A DNA stretch of 64,000 nt from Flavobacteriales bacterium (GTDB lineage Bacteria; Bacteroidota; Bacteroidia; Flavobacteriales; Flavobacteriaceae). The DNA is taken from the NCBI GenBank assembly GCA_003331305.1, contig QOQB01000003.1, positions 1 to 64,000 on the forward strand, given 5' to 3'. The position numbers and the translations under genes were made by a program. Position 1 is the stretch's first letter. Every line of letters starts with the position of its first letter. Of this stretch, positions 1 through 10,787 are shown piece after piece. The notes beneath the pieces are model-generated. The model had not been told where the DNA came from, did no database searches, and saw only the letters and a list, made by a program, of their open reading frames with translations.

Positions 1-75
1 ATCCAAATTTGTTCTATTTTAGGTCATTTTATATAAAAAAACGGTCACAGTAAATCAATACTTATAAAAAATAAT

Positions 76-2280
76 TTAAAAATTAAGTTCGAAACCAGCG
101 TAAACACCAAAAGGGTGACCAGGTCTTAGTCCAGCTGGTGCTCTTGAAACGGCATAGCCCTCGTCTAAAAGATTTAAAAATTTTGTTTTCAGCTTAAGGT
201 TAGAACGTAATTTATAAATCATGGAGGCATCTAAAATAAAATACGCAGGAATTTCTACTGAACCATTAGCGGTAGTTGAAAACTTCCCGTTGTAGTTAGA
301 ATTTAAATGGAACTCAAATTTATTAGTTTGTATGCTGATGGCAGTATTTAAACGGTGTTTTGGGATATAGGGGATGCGGTCTCCATTATTAACTTCACCC
401 CAAATATCTTGGGTGCTACCAAAATCAGTTAAAAACTTGGCATTGGTTAGCGTATATGAAATTGAGAAAGGAATTTTTATATCTCCATTTTCCATTAAGT
501 CAGTTGTTATCAGCATTTCTAGCCCGTTGACCAAGGCCTCGCCAGCATTAAACGGATCTAGCTCACCTAATCCACCCGTAGCAGCAAGATCATTTCCTAA
601 AAGATTACTGTAATCATTTTGATATGCTATCAATTCAGCATTAAATGTGTCTACCGAAAATCTAATTCCTGCTTCCAGATTTACACTCTCTTCGGGTTTT
701 TGTCCAACTGAATTTCCTGGTGGTGAAAACCCTTTGTGAATACCACTAAAGACAGATAATTTGTTGTTAAATGTATAGTTGAAGCCAATCCCGGGAATGA
801 GTACAGAAACCTTATTTTCTCTTGATGAAACGTCATTAAGACTCCTCAATGGATTTGATTTCCCAAAATCATCTCTAGACAATTTAATGTTTTCATATCT
901 AATTCCTGGGGATATGGTAAGCCCATTGAATTTATACTTATACATCACGTATGACGCAAATGTGTTTGCTGAACTAATTCTGTTCCCTTGCGCTCCTTTT
1001 TCTCCGTAAGTTTCTAATGACATAAATCCATTAGTTATGGCATAGGTGTCTTCCCATTGGAATCGATCCTCCTCGTCGTAATGGAATCTAAATCCAATTT
1101 CAAGATCATGAAATGAATCATTTTTACCATACCAGTGGTAATCAATTTTTGTTTGTGCTCCTTTAGATAGGTATTTTCTGTTGTTTGCCTTTACTTTCAA
1201 AGCACTTTCTGAATCTAATTCTCCTTTAACGACAGCTATATGCCCTGCGTATTGAGCTGGATTTGATAGTATTTCCGATATTTTTTGCGAGCTGCCATCA
1301 AATACAACGTCATCAAGCTTGTACCAATTTCTTTTAAATTCATTGTGGTAAAAATTGGATGTTATTTTAAAATTTTCTGTAAAGTTAATTTCGTGTGTAA
1401 GCACATATTGAATCTGTTCAGCATCCATTTTGTCTTTTTCTGACCCGCTATATCTCATATAGGGAGCTTTTTCAAAATCGGCTGTTGTTAAGCCTAAATA
1501 CGTTTCGTTAGAAACCTCATCGTAATGATGAAATTTTAACTCCACAACCTGTTTTATTTTAGCATCTTCAGAGGTTTTATACCGAATTTTTGATGATATT
1601 TCGTTAATATCAAATCCTGTATTTAAATTATTTCCAAGCGTTTTAAAACCGTTGGAATTAAAATTTAAGTATTCCAACGAGTAGCCAAAATTTTCAAAGC
1701 TATCTCCAATGGATGTATGAAGCTGACCCGTGTGGAAACTTCCATAAATGCTTCTTACTTTTCCTTCAAATGAGTCGGGAATCCCTGTAGAGACAAAGTT
1801 TATAGCTCCACCTGAAGTATAAGGCCCGTATTGAATTTGACTACTGCCCTTTAAGACCTCTAATGCTTCCATTCTGGCAATGGATGGAAAATAATATGCT
1901 GATGACGCACTGTATGGTGCAGGCGATATTAAAACACCATCCTCCATAATGGCTATTTTAGAACTTCTTTCAGGTGAAGTTCCCCGGATGCTTATATTAG
2001 GTCTCAATCCAAAGCCATCTTCCTCAAAAAAATTGATTCCAGGAATTTTATTTAACGCCCTGTTGATATCCACATAATCAAATTGCGCTAATTCTTCCTT
2101 TGAAAGAAAGTAGGCTGCCCCTGTTCTGTTTTTTGCAACAAACTTGTTACCCAATATCGTATTCCCTTTAATAATAACTTCATCTAGAGGGAAAATAGAA
2201 TCTTTTAAAACTACAGGTTGATTTTGAGCGTTTAACGAAACACAGAATAAAATGGTTAGAAGCAGTAAGGGCTTTTTCAT
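76..2280 (-). CDS. TonB-dependent outer-membrane receptor (FecA-like, siderophore/metal uptake)
   Basis: 734 aa, signal peptide, plug motifs (RGTSPERSSKIAIMEDGVLISPAPYS; EVLKGSSQIQYGPYTSGGAINF), C-terminal beta-barrel ending in aromatic residue (F). Confidence 0.92.
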   Translation of the reverse strand: MKKPLLLLTILFCVSLNAQNQPVVLKDSIFPLDEVIIKGNTILGNKFVAKNRTGAAYFLSKEELAQFDYVDINRALNKIPGINFFEEDGFGLRPNISIRGTSPERSSKIAIMEDGVLISPAPYSASSAYYFPSIARMEALEVLKGSSQIQYGPYTSGGAINFVSTGIPDSFEGKVRSIYGSFHTGQLHTSIGDSFENFGYSLEYLNFNSNGFKTLGNNLNTGFDINEISSKIRYKTSEDAKIKQVVELKFHHYDEVSNETYLGLTTADFEKAPYMRYSGSEKDKMDAEQIQYVLTHEINFTENFKITSNFYHNEFKRNWYKLDDVVFDGSSQKISEILSNPAQYAGHIAVVKGELDSESALKVKANNRKYLSKGAQTKIDYHWYGKNDSFHDLEIGFRFHYDEEDRFQWEDTYAITNGFMSLETYGEKGAQGNRISSANTFASYVMYKYKFNGLTISPGIRYENIKLSRDDFGKSNPLRSLNDVSSRENKVSVLIPGIGFNYTFNNKLSVFSGIHKGFSPPGNSVGQKPEESVNLEAGIRFSVDTFNAELIAYQNDYSNLLGNDLAATGGLGELDPFNAGEALVNGLEMLITTDLMENGDIKIPFSISYTLTNAKFLTDFGSTQDIWGEVNNGDRIPYIPKHRLNTAISIQTNKFEFHLNSNYNGKFSTTANGSVEIPAYFILDASMIYKLRSNLKLKTKFLNLLDEGYAVSRAPAGLRPGHPFGVYAGFELNF

Positions 2281-2404
2281 TTAGTTATTTAGAATAGTTT
2301 CAAATTAGGCGCAAACATAGAGTAGAAATTCAATAAAACCAAATTATTTATATTCAATCTAAATAAATATTATTAACATATATTAGCTTAAAATTACATG
2401 ACAT

Positions 2405-2641
2405 ATGAAATCCAAAATAAACGCTGTGTTAACTATCATTTTAGCTCTTTTCTTCATTTTTAAAGGAATAGATAAAATTCCAATTAAATTAAAACCTATT
2501 ACCCAAAAAGAAATCGTGGAAACTATAGTTGAAAAGGGTTCTTATGAAGCTCCAGTTGGCTATATAATTACCATGAACACAATGCGTCAATCAGGATTTT
2601 TAAGGCTCATAGCTTTTTTTCAAATTTTAGCTGGATTTTGA
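2405..2641 (+). pseudogene. Truncated DoxX-like membrane protein (N-terminal part only)
   Basis: 78 aa; N-terminal TM 'VLTIILALFFIFKGIDKI' and '..LIAFFQILAGF' resemble DoxX family, but the ORF stops at the second TM segment. Confidence 0.5.
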
Positions 2642-2870
2642 CTTCCTGAAAATTTCTGAAAACCCTGGTCAATTCTACGAATCACTCGAATACCAGAGCA
2701 AAAGGGTGTTCCAGAATATACTATTTCCCGAAGGCTTTAGATTTTCAATGAAAAACAAGGAATGTCGAACCAGTAAATTGAACATTTTATTCGACTTAAC
2801 CAGTTCTTTTTCAAAAACTTACGACACTAAAAAAGAAAAGACCCAAACACAAAAATTGCTTGAGTCTCAT
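2634..2870 (+). pseudogene. C-terminal remnant of a resolvase/invertase-type serine recombinase
   Basis: Open frame reads DFLKISENPGQFYESLEYQSKRVFQNILFPEGFRFSMKNKECRTSKLNILFDLT, typical of the tail of Bacteroidota serine recombinases; no catalytic domain present. Confidence 0.6.
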
Positions 2871-2874
2871 TTAG

Positions 2875-2947
<73 letters not shown>

Positions 2948-2957
2948 ATGTGGAGGG

Positions 2958-2987
2958 CAAAAATACAAAACTTACCTGATTTGACAA
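2958..2987 (-). promoter_or_regulatory. Bacteroidota-type promoter for tRNA-fMet
   Basis: On minus strand TTG-N19-TATTTTTG (TAnnTTTG -7 at 2965..2958), just upstream of the tRNA. Confidence 0.5.
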
Positions 2988-3017
2988 TACCTCTTTAGCA
3001 ATCATTACCTTTGTAAC

Positions 3018-3890
3018 ATGCATAAAGCTGGTTTTGTAAATATTATTGGTAGTCCAAATGTGGGTAAGTCTACCCTGACCAATGCTATTTTGGGTCAAAA
3101 ATTAGCTATTACTACTGCCAAAGCACAAACTACCCGTCACAGAATCTTAGGCATACGCAATTCCGATGATTATCAGCTTATTCTTTCCGACACACCCGGA
3201 ATTATAGATCCTGTATACAAATTGCAAGAAAGTATGATGGAGGCTATGCAAACCGTTTTTGACGATGCTGATGTGTTAATTTATTTGGTTGAAATCGGTG
3301 AAAAGAAGGGTAAAAGCGAAGATGTAATGAGCCGCTTATCCAAAACAAACAAACCTCTAATTCTTGCCATTAATAAAATTGACACGGGTAATCAAAAGCT
3401 CCTTGAAGAAACGGTTGATGCATGGAAATTGCAATTACCCAATGCGGATATCTGGAGCATATCTGCATTGGAAAAATTTCAAGTAGATACGCTCATTGCA
3501 AAAATAGTGCAGCTGCTTCCCGAACATCCGCCATATTTTCCTAAAGATCAACTAACCGATAGGTCTGAACGCTTTGTTGTTAATGAGGTAATTCGTGAGA
3601 AGATTTTACTCTCATACGACAAAGAAATACCATATGCTGTGGAAGTCGAAACAGAATCATTTAAAGTAAACGAAAGCATCATCAAAATTAGTGCTATCAT
3701 TTATGTGGAGCGTTCTTCGCAAAAAGGAATACTGATTGGACACAAAGGCGCGTCACTTAAAAAAGTAGGCACGCTTGCAAGAAAAGAATTAGAACAGTTT
3801 TTTGATAAAAAAATACACCTCGAGCTTTTTGTGAAAATAAACAAAGATTGGCGCTCAAACCCCAATGCACTAAAACGTTTTGGTTATTGA
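3018..3890 (+). CDS. era: GTPase Era
   Basis: GSPNVGKSTLTN, DTPGI, NKID, C-terminal KH domain (ILIGHKGASLKKVGTLARKELEQFF). Confidence 0.97.
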   Translation: MHKAGFVNIIGSPNVGKSTLTNAILGQKLAITTAKAQTTRHRILGIRNSDDYQLILSDTPGIIDPVYKLQESMMEAMQTVFDDADVLIYLVEIGEKKGKSEDVMSRLSKTNKPLILAINKIDTGNQKLLEETVDAWKLQLPNADIWSISALEKFQVDTLIAKIVQLLPEHPPYFPKDQLTDRSERFVVNEVIREKILLSYDKEIPYAVEVETESFKVNESIIKISAIIYVERSSQKGILIGHKGASLKKVGTLARKELEQFFDKKIHLELFVKINKDWRSNPNALKRFGY

Positions 3891-3922
3891 CCTCAGACTA
3901 AGTTACCTTTGCACCCATTATT

Positions 3923-5227
3923 ATGAGAAACCTAGTAGCTATTGTTGGCAGGCCTAATGTAGGAAAGTCCACCCTTTTTAATCGATTAGTACAACGTAGA
4001 GAAGCTATTGTTGACTCCTCAAGCGGCGTTACCCGCGACAGGCATTATGGAAAGTCCGATTGGAACGGTCACGAGTTTACCCTTATAGATACGGGCGGCT
4101 ACGTGATTGGAGGCGATGACGATTATGAGAAAGAAATTGATCAGCAAGTCGAAATTGCCATTGAAGAAGCAGATGCTATTATATTTATGGTAGATGTAGA
4201 AACAGGTGCTAATTTGATGGATGAGGAAGTTGCCAAACTACTTCGCAAATCTAACAAGCCTGTTTTTTTAGTTGCGAATAAGGTTGATAATGCTCTTCGT
4301 ATCCCAGCTACGGTTGAGTTTTATTCTATGGGAATGGATAATTTGTTTCATATCTCCGCCATAAATGGAGGTGGTACAGGCGAGTTGTTAGACGCATTGG
4401 TTGAGGCACTTCCGCAACAAACTACCAGCCTGAGAGATGACCTTCCTCGATTTGCGGTGGTAGGAAGACCCAATGCGGGAAAATCTTCATTTGTGAATGC
4501 CCTTATTGGCGAGCCTAGAAACATTGTAAAAGACGAAGCAGGTACAACACGCGACAGCATTGACACGGTATATAACCGTTTTGGATTTGAATTTTGTTTG
4601 GTAGATACTGCAGGAATTCGACGAAAAGCAAAAGTAAAAGCCAACATAGAATTTTATTCTGTGATGCGTGCTTTGCGTTCTATTGAGCATTCAGATGTTT
4701 GTATGCTGGTATATGATGCTACTCGGGGTTTTGACGCACAGGTAAAAAACATTTTTTGGCTAGCAGCACGCAATCATAAAGGAGTGGTGATTTTAGTAAA
4801 TAAGTGGGATTTGGTCGATAAAACCACGCAAACTACCAAGCAAGTTGAAGAACAAATCCGAGCTGAAATAGCGCCTTTTGTCGATGTGCCGATTGTATTT
4901 ATTTCATCCCTAACAAAACAACGCGTATTTAAGGCAATTGAATCAGCAGTTGATGTATATAAAAGACGTTCACAACGCATAGCAACCCGAAAACTAAACG
5001 ATTATATCCTTCCTGTAATTGAAAAAAACCCACCCCCAGCACTAAAAGGGAAATATGTCAAAATTAAATTTGCAACTCAATTACATTCCGCACACCCACA
5101 GTTTGCCTTTTTCTGCAATTTACCCCAGTACGTAAAAGACCCCTACAAGCGATTTCTGGAAAACAAACTTCGCGCCGAATACAATTTTAACGGAGTAACA
5201 ATTGATGTTTTTATTCGAAAAAAGTAG
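3923..5227 (+). CDS. der: Ribosome biogenesis GTPase Der
   Basis: Two tandem GTPase domains (GRPNVGKST; GRPNAGKSS) plus KH-like C-terminus. Confidence 0.97.
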   Translation: MRNLVAIVGRPNVGKSTLFNRLVQRREAIVDSSSGVTRDRHYGKSDWNGHEFTLIDTGGYVIGGDDDYEKEIDQQVEIAIEEADAIIFMVDVETGANLMDEEVAKLLRKSNKPVFLVANKVDNALRIPATVEFYSMGMDNLFHISAINGGGTGELLDALVEALPQQTTSLRDDLPRFAVVGRPNAGKSSFVNALIGEPRNIVKDEAGTTRDSIDTVYNRFGFEFCLVDTAGIRRKAKVKANIEFYSVMRALRSIEHSDVCMLVYDATRGFDAQVKNIFWLAARNHKGVVILVNKWDLVDKTTQTTKQVEEQIRAEIAPFVDVPIVFISSLTKQRVFKAIESAVDVYKRRSQRIATRKLNDYILPVIEKNPPPALKGKYVKIKFATQLHSAHPQFAFFCNLPQYVKDPYKRFLENKLRAEYNFNGVTIDVFIRKK

Positions 5228-5548
5228 TCACAACTCAGCCTTGATACGCAGTAGCTCTTGACGTATTTTTTGTAGTTTTTTAAGTACGTCCAAGTTCCCT
5301 TTTTTCCCTTTTGTTAGTTGCTTTTTAGCACCTTCTAAAGTAAAACCCCGTTCCTTGACTAAAGCATGTATCAGTTCAAACTTTTCTATGTCTTTGGCGG
5401 AAAATTTGCGAGTACCGCTTTGCGTTTTTTTTGGGCTTATGATTTGAAATTCCTTTTCCCAAAACCGAATAAGTGATGGCTTAACGTCAAAGGCCTCGGC
5501 TACTTCTCCAATGCTGTAATATAGTTTTTCGGATAACTGATGGCGCAT
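5228..5548 (-). CDS. MerR-family transcriptional regulator
   Basis: YYSIGEVAEAFDVKPSLIRFWEKEF winged-helix MerR signature. Confidence 0.9.
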   Translation of the reverse strand: MRHQLSEKLYYSIGEVAEAFDVKPSLIRFWEKEFQIISPKKTQSGTRKFSAKDIEKFELIHALVKERGFTLEGAKKQLTKGKKGNLDVLKKLQKIRQELLRIKAEL

Positions 5549-6525
5549 TAGTCAAGTGATTGATTTTCCTTATTGGCAGCTTCTAACATCGCTTCAAACT
5601 CCACAGGATTTAAATCACCAGAGTAAAAATTAATTGGATTAACCGCTTTGCCGTCTTTGTGAATTTCATAATGAAGGTGAGGTGCTTGTGAGCGCCCCGT
5701 ATTTCCTACGTATCCAATAATGTCACCGCGTTTAACACGTTGACCTCTTTTTACGTTGTACCCGCTCAAGTGTGCATACAGCGTCACATAACCAAACCCA
5801 TGGTCAATACGGATGTGTTTTCCATAGCCAAGCGCCCTTGCATCAGCACGTTTAACCTTTCCATCGCTTGTGGCATAAATGGGTGTTCCTCGAGGTGCGG
5901 TAAAATCCATTCCTTTGTGCCGCCTACGGGCCTTGGTGAAGGGATCTGTTCGCCAACCAAATCCAGAAGCCATACGCGTCAAATCGTCGTTTGCAATGGG
6001 CTGAATAGATGGTATGGCTGCTAAAAGTTTCTCTTTATCAACCGCTAAGCGTTGTATTTCGTCAAACGATTTAGACTGCACTACCATTTGCTTAGATAGT
6101 ATGTCAAGTCTTTTAGTGGTGCTAATGATCACATCAGAATTGGTAAAACCATCTAAGTTTTTATATCTGTTGGCACCTCCAAATCCAGCTTTTCGAACAT
6201 CCTCAGAAATGGGATTTGTTTCAAAAACTACTCTGTATATTTGGTTATCACGCTCTTGCAAATGCTCCAAAACTTCCTCTACTTGGCCCATTTTGCGTTG
6301 TAATTGCTCGTAGTTGAGTTTATAGTTTTCTAATTCACGTGCTTGAGAAATTTCTGTTGGGGTGCTTAGCATAGGCGTAGAAAGTAAAATCAAAACAAAA
6401 CCTACACCAAAGATGGCAGATGCCGCGATAAACGCCAACACATTGCGTACTTTACGTCTGTTTTTAACCTCTATCTTTCTGTACGAAAGACTATCTTGAT
6501 CGTAGTAATACTTAACCTTTGCCAT
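5548..6525 (-). CDS. M23-family metallopeptidase (LytM/peptidoglycan hydrolase)
   Basis: GFGWRTDPFTKARRRHKGMDFTAPRGTPIYA...HLHYEIHKDG; N-terminal TM. Confidence 0.95.
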   Translation of the reverse strand: MAKVKYYYDQDSLSYRKIEVKNRRKVRNVLAFIAASAIFGVGFVLILLSTPMLSTPTEISQARELENYKLNYEQLQRKMGQVEEVLEHLQERDNQIYRVVFETNPISEDVRKAGFGGANRYKNLDGFTNSDVIISTTKRLDILSKQMVVQSKSFDEIQRLAVDKEKLLAAIPSIQPIANDDLTRMASGFGWRTDPFTKARRRHKGMDFTAPRGTPIYATSDGKVKRADARALGYGKHIRIDHGFGYVTLYAHLSGYNVKRGQRVKRGDIIGYVGNTGRSQAPHLHYEIHKDGKAVNPINFYSGDLNPVEFEAMLEAANKENQSLD

Positions 6526-6607
6526 TCAGTAAAATGTACTATTTTTACCCCGTCGAAATGAGTATTAAACAAAGATACATAATTCGCACCAACCATTAAA
6601 CGGTTTC

Positions 6608-9223
6608 ATGAAAGCACAACAAATCCGCGCACAATTTTTAGACTTTTTTGCTGCTAAAAACCATAAAATCGTTCCTTCTGCACCTATGGTGATGAAAGAC
6701 GACCCGACCCTAATGTTTACCAATGCTGGCATGAATCAGTTTAAAGAGTATTTCTTAGGGAATAAAAAAGCAAAAGATACGCGCATTGCAGACACCCAAA
6801 AATGCCTTCGGGTTTCGGGCAAACACAACGATTTGGAAGAAGTAGGAAAAGATACCTACCACCACACCATGTTTGAGATGCTCGGCAATTGGAGTTTTGG
6901 TGACTATTTCAAGAAAGAGGCCATTGCATATGCATGGGAATTTCTGACTGCTGTCATGAAAATTGATAAAAACGATTTGTATGTTACTGTTTTTGAGGGA
7001 GATCAAACAGAGGGGTTAGAAACTGATAATGAAGCCATCGAATTTTGGAAAGCGCATATCGATTCAGAGCGTATTTTGATGGGTTCCAAAAAGGACAACT
7101 TTTGGGAAATGGGCGATCAAGGACCTTGTGGTCCATGCTCCGAAATCCATGTTGATATTAGAAGCGCCGAACAAAAAGTAAAAATTTCAGGGGCCGATCT
7201 TGTCAATCAAGATCACCCTCAAGTGGTCGAGGTGTGGAATTTGGTGTTTATTGAATTCAACCGAAAAGCAAATGGGTCACTAGAAAAACTACCCGAAAAA
7301 CACGTAGATACCGGGATGGGTTTTGAGCGCCTTTGTATGGTAGTGCAAGAAGTACAGTCCAATTATGATACAGACGTGTTCACCCCCCTTATTCGGGAAA
7401 TAGAAACACGCACAGCTACTGCTTACGGGAAAAACGAAGAAATCGATATCGCCATACGTGTCATTGCTGACCACCTTAGGGCAGTCTCCTTTTCCATTGC
7501 CGACGGGCAGTTGCCCTCCAACAATGGTGCAGGCTATGTGATTCGTCGTATTTTACGTCGTGCCATTCGTTATGGCTATACTTTTTTAGACCAAAAAGAA
7601 CCCTTTATTTTTGCGTTAGTAGATACGCTTACCGATCAAATGGGTGCTGCTTTTCCAGAACTTAAGGCACAGCAAAACCTAATTCAAAATGTAATTAAAG
7701 AAGAGGAACAGTCGTTTCTTAAAACCTTGGCTCAAGGTTTGGTGTTGTTGAATCAATTGATTGCTAGTAACAAAGGAAAAGAGCTTTCGGGAGCAAAGGC
7801 GTTTGAGTTATACGACACCTTTGGATTCCCCGTTGACCTTACTGCACTTATTCTTTCGGAAAATAATATGACACTCAACGAAGCTGATTTCAACTCCCAA
7901 ATGGAACAGCAAAAAGCACGTTCTCGTGCTGCTGCACAAGTTGAAACTGAAGATTGGATTGAGCTCCGAAGTGACGATGAGGAAGAATTTGTTGGCTACG
8001 ATACCCTCAAAACCGCCGTCCGTATTGTCCGTTACCGAAAAGTAACGACCAAAAGCGGCGCCTCATTTCAACTGGTGTTTAATCTAACACCGTTCTATCC
8101 AGAAGGGGGAGGACAAGTAGGCGACAAAGGCTACTTGGAAGCACCAAATGGAAATGTTACCTACATCACTGATACCAAACGTGAAAATAATCTTATTGTG
8201 CATGTAGCTAATCAACTTCCTGCAAATCTAAATGCTACATTTACCGCAGTTGTAGATGCTCAAAAGCGTACCGCAACTGCGTGTAACCATACGGCAACAC
8301 ACCTATTGCACCAAGCTTTACAAGCCATTCTTGGCGACCATATTTCCCAAAAGGGATCTATGGTACGTTCGGGATATTTACGCTTCGATTTTTCGCATTT
8401 TGCCAAGCTTACACAAGATGAACTTACGTCTGTTGAGGCATTTGTCAATGCCCGTATTCAAGAGCAAATCGATTTAGAAGAACACCGCAATGTGCCTTTT
8501 CAGCAGGCAATGGATAGCGGAGCCACAGCATTGTTTGGCGAAAAATATGGCGATACGGTACGTACCATTCGTTTTGGTGAATCAATGGAATTGTGCGGGG
8601 GAACACACGTGGCCAATACAGCTGAACTTTGGCATTTTACGATTACTTCCGAGTCGGCAGTAGCTTTTGGAATTAGACGTATTGAAGCCGTTACTTCTGA
8701 CGAAGCTAAAAAACTGGTCTACGACCAAGCTGCCATGGTAGACGAGCTTAAAGTACAGTTGAAAAACCCAAAAAATCTGGTTCAGTCCGTACAGGCTTTA
8801 CAAGACGAAAACACCAAACTACGCAAAGAAATAGAGCAGCTAAATAAGCAATTCGTGCAACAGCTTATTTCAGAACTGGAAAGCAATATTGTTACCCACA
8901 ATGGGAGATCTGTACTACTACAAGAAGTGGCGTTGGATGCTGCTGGAATGAAAGATGCCTTATTCCAATTGGGGAATAATCGCGATGATTTGGTGGCTGT
9001 TCTCGCAAGTCGCAAAAATGACAAACCTATTTTATCTTGCTATGTGTCTAAAGCAATTGCCCAAAATGGAACGATAACTGCGAATGCAATTATCAAAGAA
9101 ATTGGTCAGCACATTCAAGGTGGTGGGGGCGGACAACCGTTTTTTGCTACCGCAGGAGGAAAAAATCCCGACGGCATTCCCAAAGCTTTGGAAGCAGCAA
9201 AAGCCCTTATCGCAGCGGAATAG
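6608..9223 (+). CDS. alaS: Alanine--tRNA ligase
   Basis: 871 aa; full-length AlaRS incl. HxxxH and CxxxH editing motifs ([19 protein letters not shown]) and [15 protein letters not shown]. Confidence 0.98.
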   Translation: MKAQQIRAQFLDFFAAKNHKIVPSAPMVMKDDPTLMFTNAGMNQFKEYFLGNKKAKDTRIADTQKCLRVSGKHNDLEEVGKDTYHHTMFEMLGNWSFGDYFKKEAIAYAWEFLTAVMKIDKNDLYVTVFEGDQTEGLETDNEAIEFWKAHIDSERILMGSKKDNFWEMGDQGPCGPCSEIHVDIRSAEQKVKISGADLVNQDHPQVVEVWNLVFIEFNRKANGSLEKLPEKHVDTGMGFERLCMVVQEVQSNYDTDVFTPLIREIETRTATAYGKNEEIDIAIRVIADHLRAVSFSIADGQLPSNNGAGYVIRRILRRAIRYGYTFLDQKEPFIFALVDTLTDQMGAAFPELKAQQNLIQNVIKEEEQSFLKTLAQGLVLLNQLIASNKGKELSGAKAFELYDTFGFPVDLTALILSENNMTLNEADFNSQMEQQKARSRAAAQVETEDWIELRSDDEEEFVGYDTLKTAVRIVRYRKVTTKSGASFQLVFNLTPFYPEGGGQVGDKGYLEAPNGNVTYITDTKRENNLIVHVANQLPANLNATFTAVVDAQKRTATACNHTATHLLHQALQAILGDHISQKGSMVRSGYLRFDFSHFAKLTQDELTSVEAFVNARIQEQIDLEEHRNVPFQQAMDSGATALFGEKYGDTVRTIRFGESMELCGGTHVANTAELWHFTITSESAVAFGIRRIEAVTSDEAKKLVYDQAAMVDELKVQLKNPKNLVQSVQALQDENTKLRKEIEQLNKQFVQQLISELESNIVTHNGRSVLLQEVALDAAGMKDALFQLGNNRDDLVAVLASRKNDKPILSCYVSKAIAQNGTITANAIIKEIGQHIQGGGGGQPFFATAGGKNPDGIPKALEAAKALIAAE

Positions 9224-9238
9224 TTCAATTACATTTTG

Positions 9239-9784
9239 CTATTCATTGGCATTTGGCGGGTATGCAGCCAATATCTCGGTGACAAACACACGAATGCGTT
9301 CCTCGCGTTCTTGCGGCGTTCCTTTGCTTAAACTCCCAGTGCCTTTGCCCTGCCATACTAGTTTTTTGCTAGTGGCATCAATAATATCAATATAAAGTAG
9401 TCCTGTTGTAGTGGTATTCACATTATACGGCCTGTTAAAACCCCAGCCCCAGCCCCAACCGCCGTAAGGACCGTAAAATGGACTGCCCCAACCCAAATAA
9501 CTTTCGCTAACACGTACATTTTTTTCTGCTTTGGTATGAAAACTGATAAGAACATCTGGTGTTTCAGAAGCACTAAATCCTTTGGTGGGAAGCGTGCTTT
9601 CGAGAGCCCTTAACACACGACGTTTATCCAAATCTGAGATTTCAACCTTGTCTATTCCAGGTTTAAAAAAAGCATAGGTGGTATAGGTGCTAAAGTCTAC
9701 ATTCGTATCATAATCGCTAGAAATTCGAATGGAAGCACATGACGTTAAGATTAGCGCAGTGGCAAAAAGAATAAACCGTTTCAT
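9239..9784 (-). CDS. DUF4136-type lipoprotein
   Basis: Lipobox (ILTSCAS), SDYDTNVDFSTYTTYAFF..LLYIDIIDATSKKLVWQGKGTGSL. Confidence 0.85.
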   Translation of the reverse strand: MKRFILFATALILTSCASIRISSDYDTNVDFSTYTTYAFFKPGIDKVEISDLDKRRVLRALESTLPTKGFSASETPDVLISFHTKAEKNVRVSESYLGWGSPFYGPYGGWGWGWGFNRPYNVNTTTTGLLYIDIIDATSKKLVWQGKGTGSLSKGTPQEREERIRVFVTEILAAYPPNANE

Positions 9785-9884
9785 TGTATAATTTTTTTAA
9801 AATTACACAAAAAATATGCCGAAAACACGTTTACATTTTTATGCGTAGCGTTTACATCCTAAAAGCAATACACTACTTTTGAGT

Positions 9885-10787
9885 ATGGAATTTCCTGTTG
9901 CGATAAATCAAAGAATACAGTTGCCTTCGTTTGCATCAGCAGGCATTAGTGTACATATCAAACGCGAGGACTTGGTTTTTCCACTAGGATCTGGTAATAA
10001 ATGGCGCAAACTAAAATACAACCTCAAAGCTTTTCGGGAATCAAATGCCAGCACATTGCTCACTTTTGGCGGTGCATTTTCCAACCATTTAGCCGCTGTT
10101 GCTGCCATGGGTGCACGCTACGGCATTGCCACTATTGGTATTGTTCGCGGGGCTGAATTGGCGAAAAAACCACTCAATCCAACCCTTGCAACATGTCAAC
10201 AAAACGGCATGATACTTAGCTTTGTTTCAAGAGAAGAATACCGTCAAAAAGAACTAGGAGATACCGTTTTAGCACTTCAAAAATCACATGACACATTGTA
10301 TATTCTTCCCGAAGGAGGCACCAATGCCTTTGCAGTAAAAGGCTGTACAGAGATACTAACTCCAGAGGATGAGATGTTTGACACCATTTGTTGCGCTGTA
10401 GGTACTGGAGGAACATTAGCAGGTTTGGCAAATTCGTGCACAACACATCAACATGTAGTGGGGTTTCAAATGGTAAAAGATGTGTCAATCACAGCGCGGA
10501 TTCGTACCTTTGTTAAGCAAAATAATTGGACGCTTGTGCAACACCCCATACATCGTGGATATGCTCAGGTGAACCCGACCTTAGTTGCTTTTGCACATGA
10601 TGTACTGCAACAAACGGGGGTATTGTTAGATCCAATTTATACCGCACCTATGCTGTTTCAGTTGGTGCAAATGATAAAAGACGACATATGGACATTTGGA
10701 ACAAATTTGCTTTTAATTCATACGGGCGGAATACAAGGAATAGCAGGCTTCAATTCACGCGCTGCGCTCCAGTGGCCCGTGGGTTAA
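9885..10787 (+). CDS. 1-aminocyclopropane-1-carboxylate deaminase / D-cysteine desulfhydrase family PLP enzyme
   Basis: IKREDLVFPLGSGNKWRKLKYNL, GGAFSNHLAA, GTGGTLAG; ATG at 9885 preferred over the listed TTG at 9879, which overlaps the -7 element. Confidence 0.88.
   Translation: MEFPVAINQRIQLPSFASAGISVHIKREDLVFPLGSGNKWRKLKYNLKAFRESNASTLLTFGGAFSNHLAAVAAMGARYGIATIGIVRGAELAKKPLNPTLATCQQNGMILSFVSREEYRQKELGDTVLALQKSHDTLYILPEGGTNAFAVKGCTEILTPEDEMFDTICCAVGTGGTLAGLANSCTTHQHVVGFQMVKDVSITARIRTFVKQNNWTLVQHPIHRGYAQVNPTLVAFAHDVLQQTGVLLDPIYTAPMLFQLVQMIKDDIWTFGTNLLLIHTGGIQGIAGFNSRAALQWPVG

Noticed and set aside
2281-2404. Cobalamin or other riboswitch upstream of the TonB receptor
   Set aside because: No conserved B12-box-like or other riboswitch motif seen in the short AT-rich spacer.
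10688-10771. N-terminal extension of the glucosaminidase ORF
   Set aside because: Would overlap the preceding gene by 100 nt in another frame; a lipoprotein signal starts near GTG 10772.
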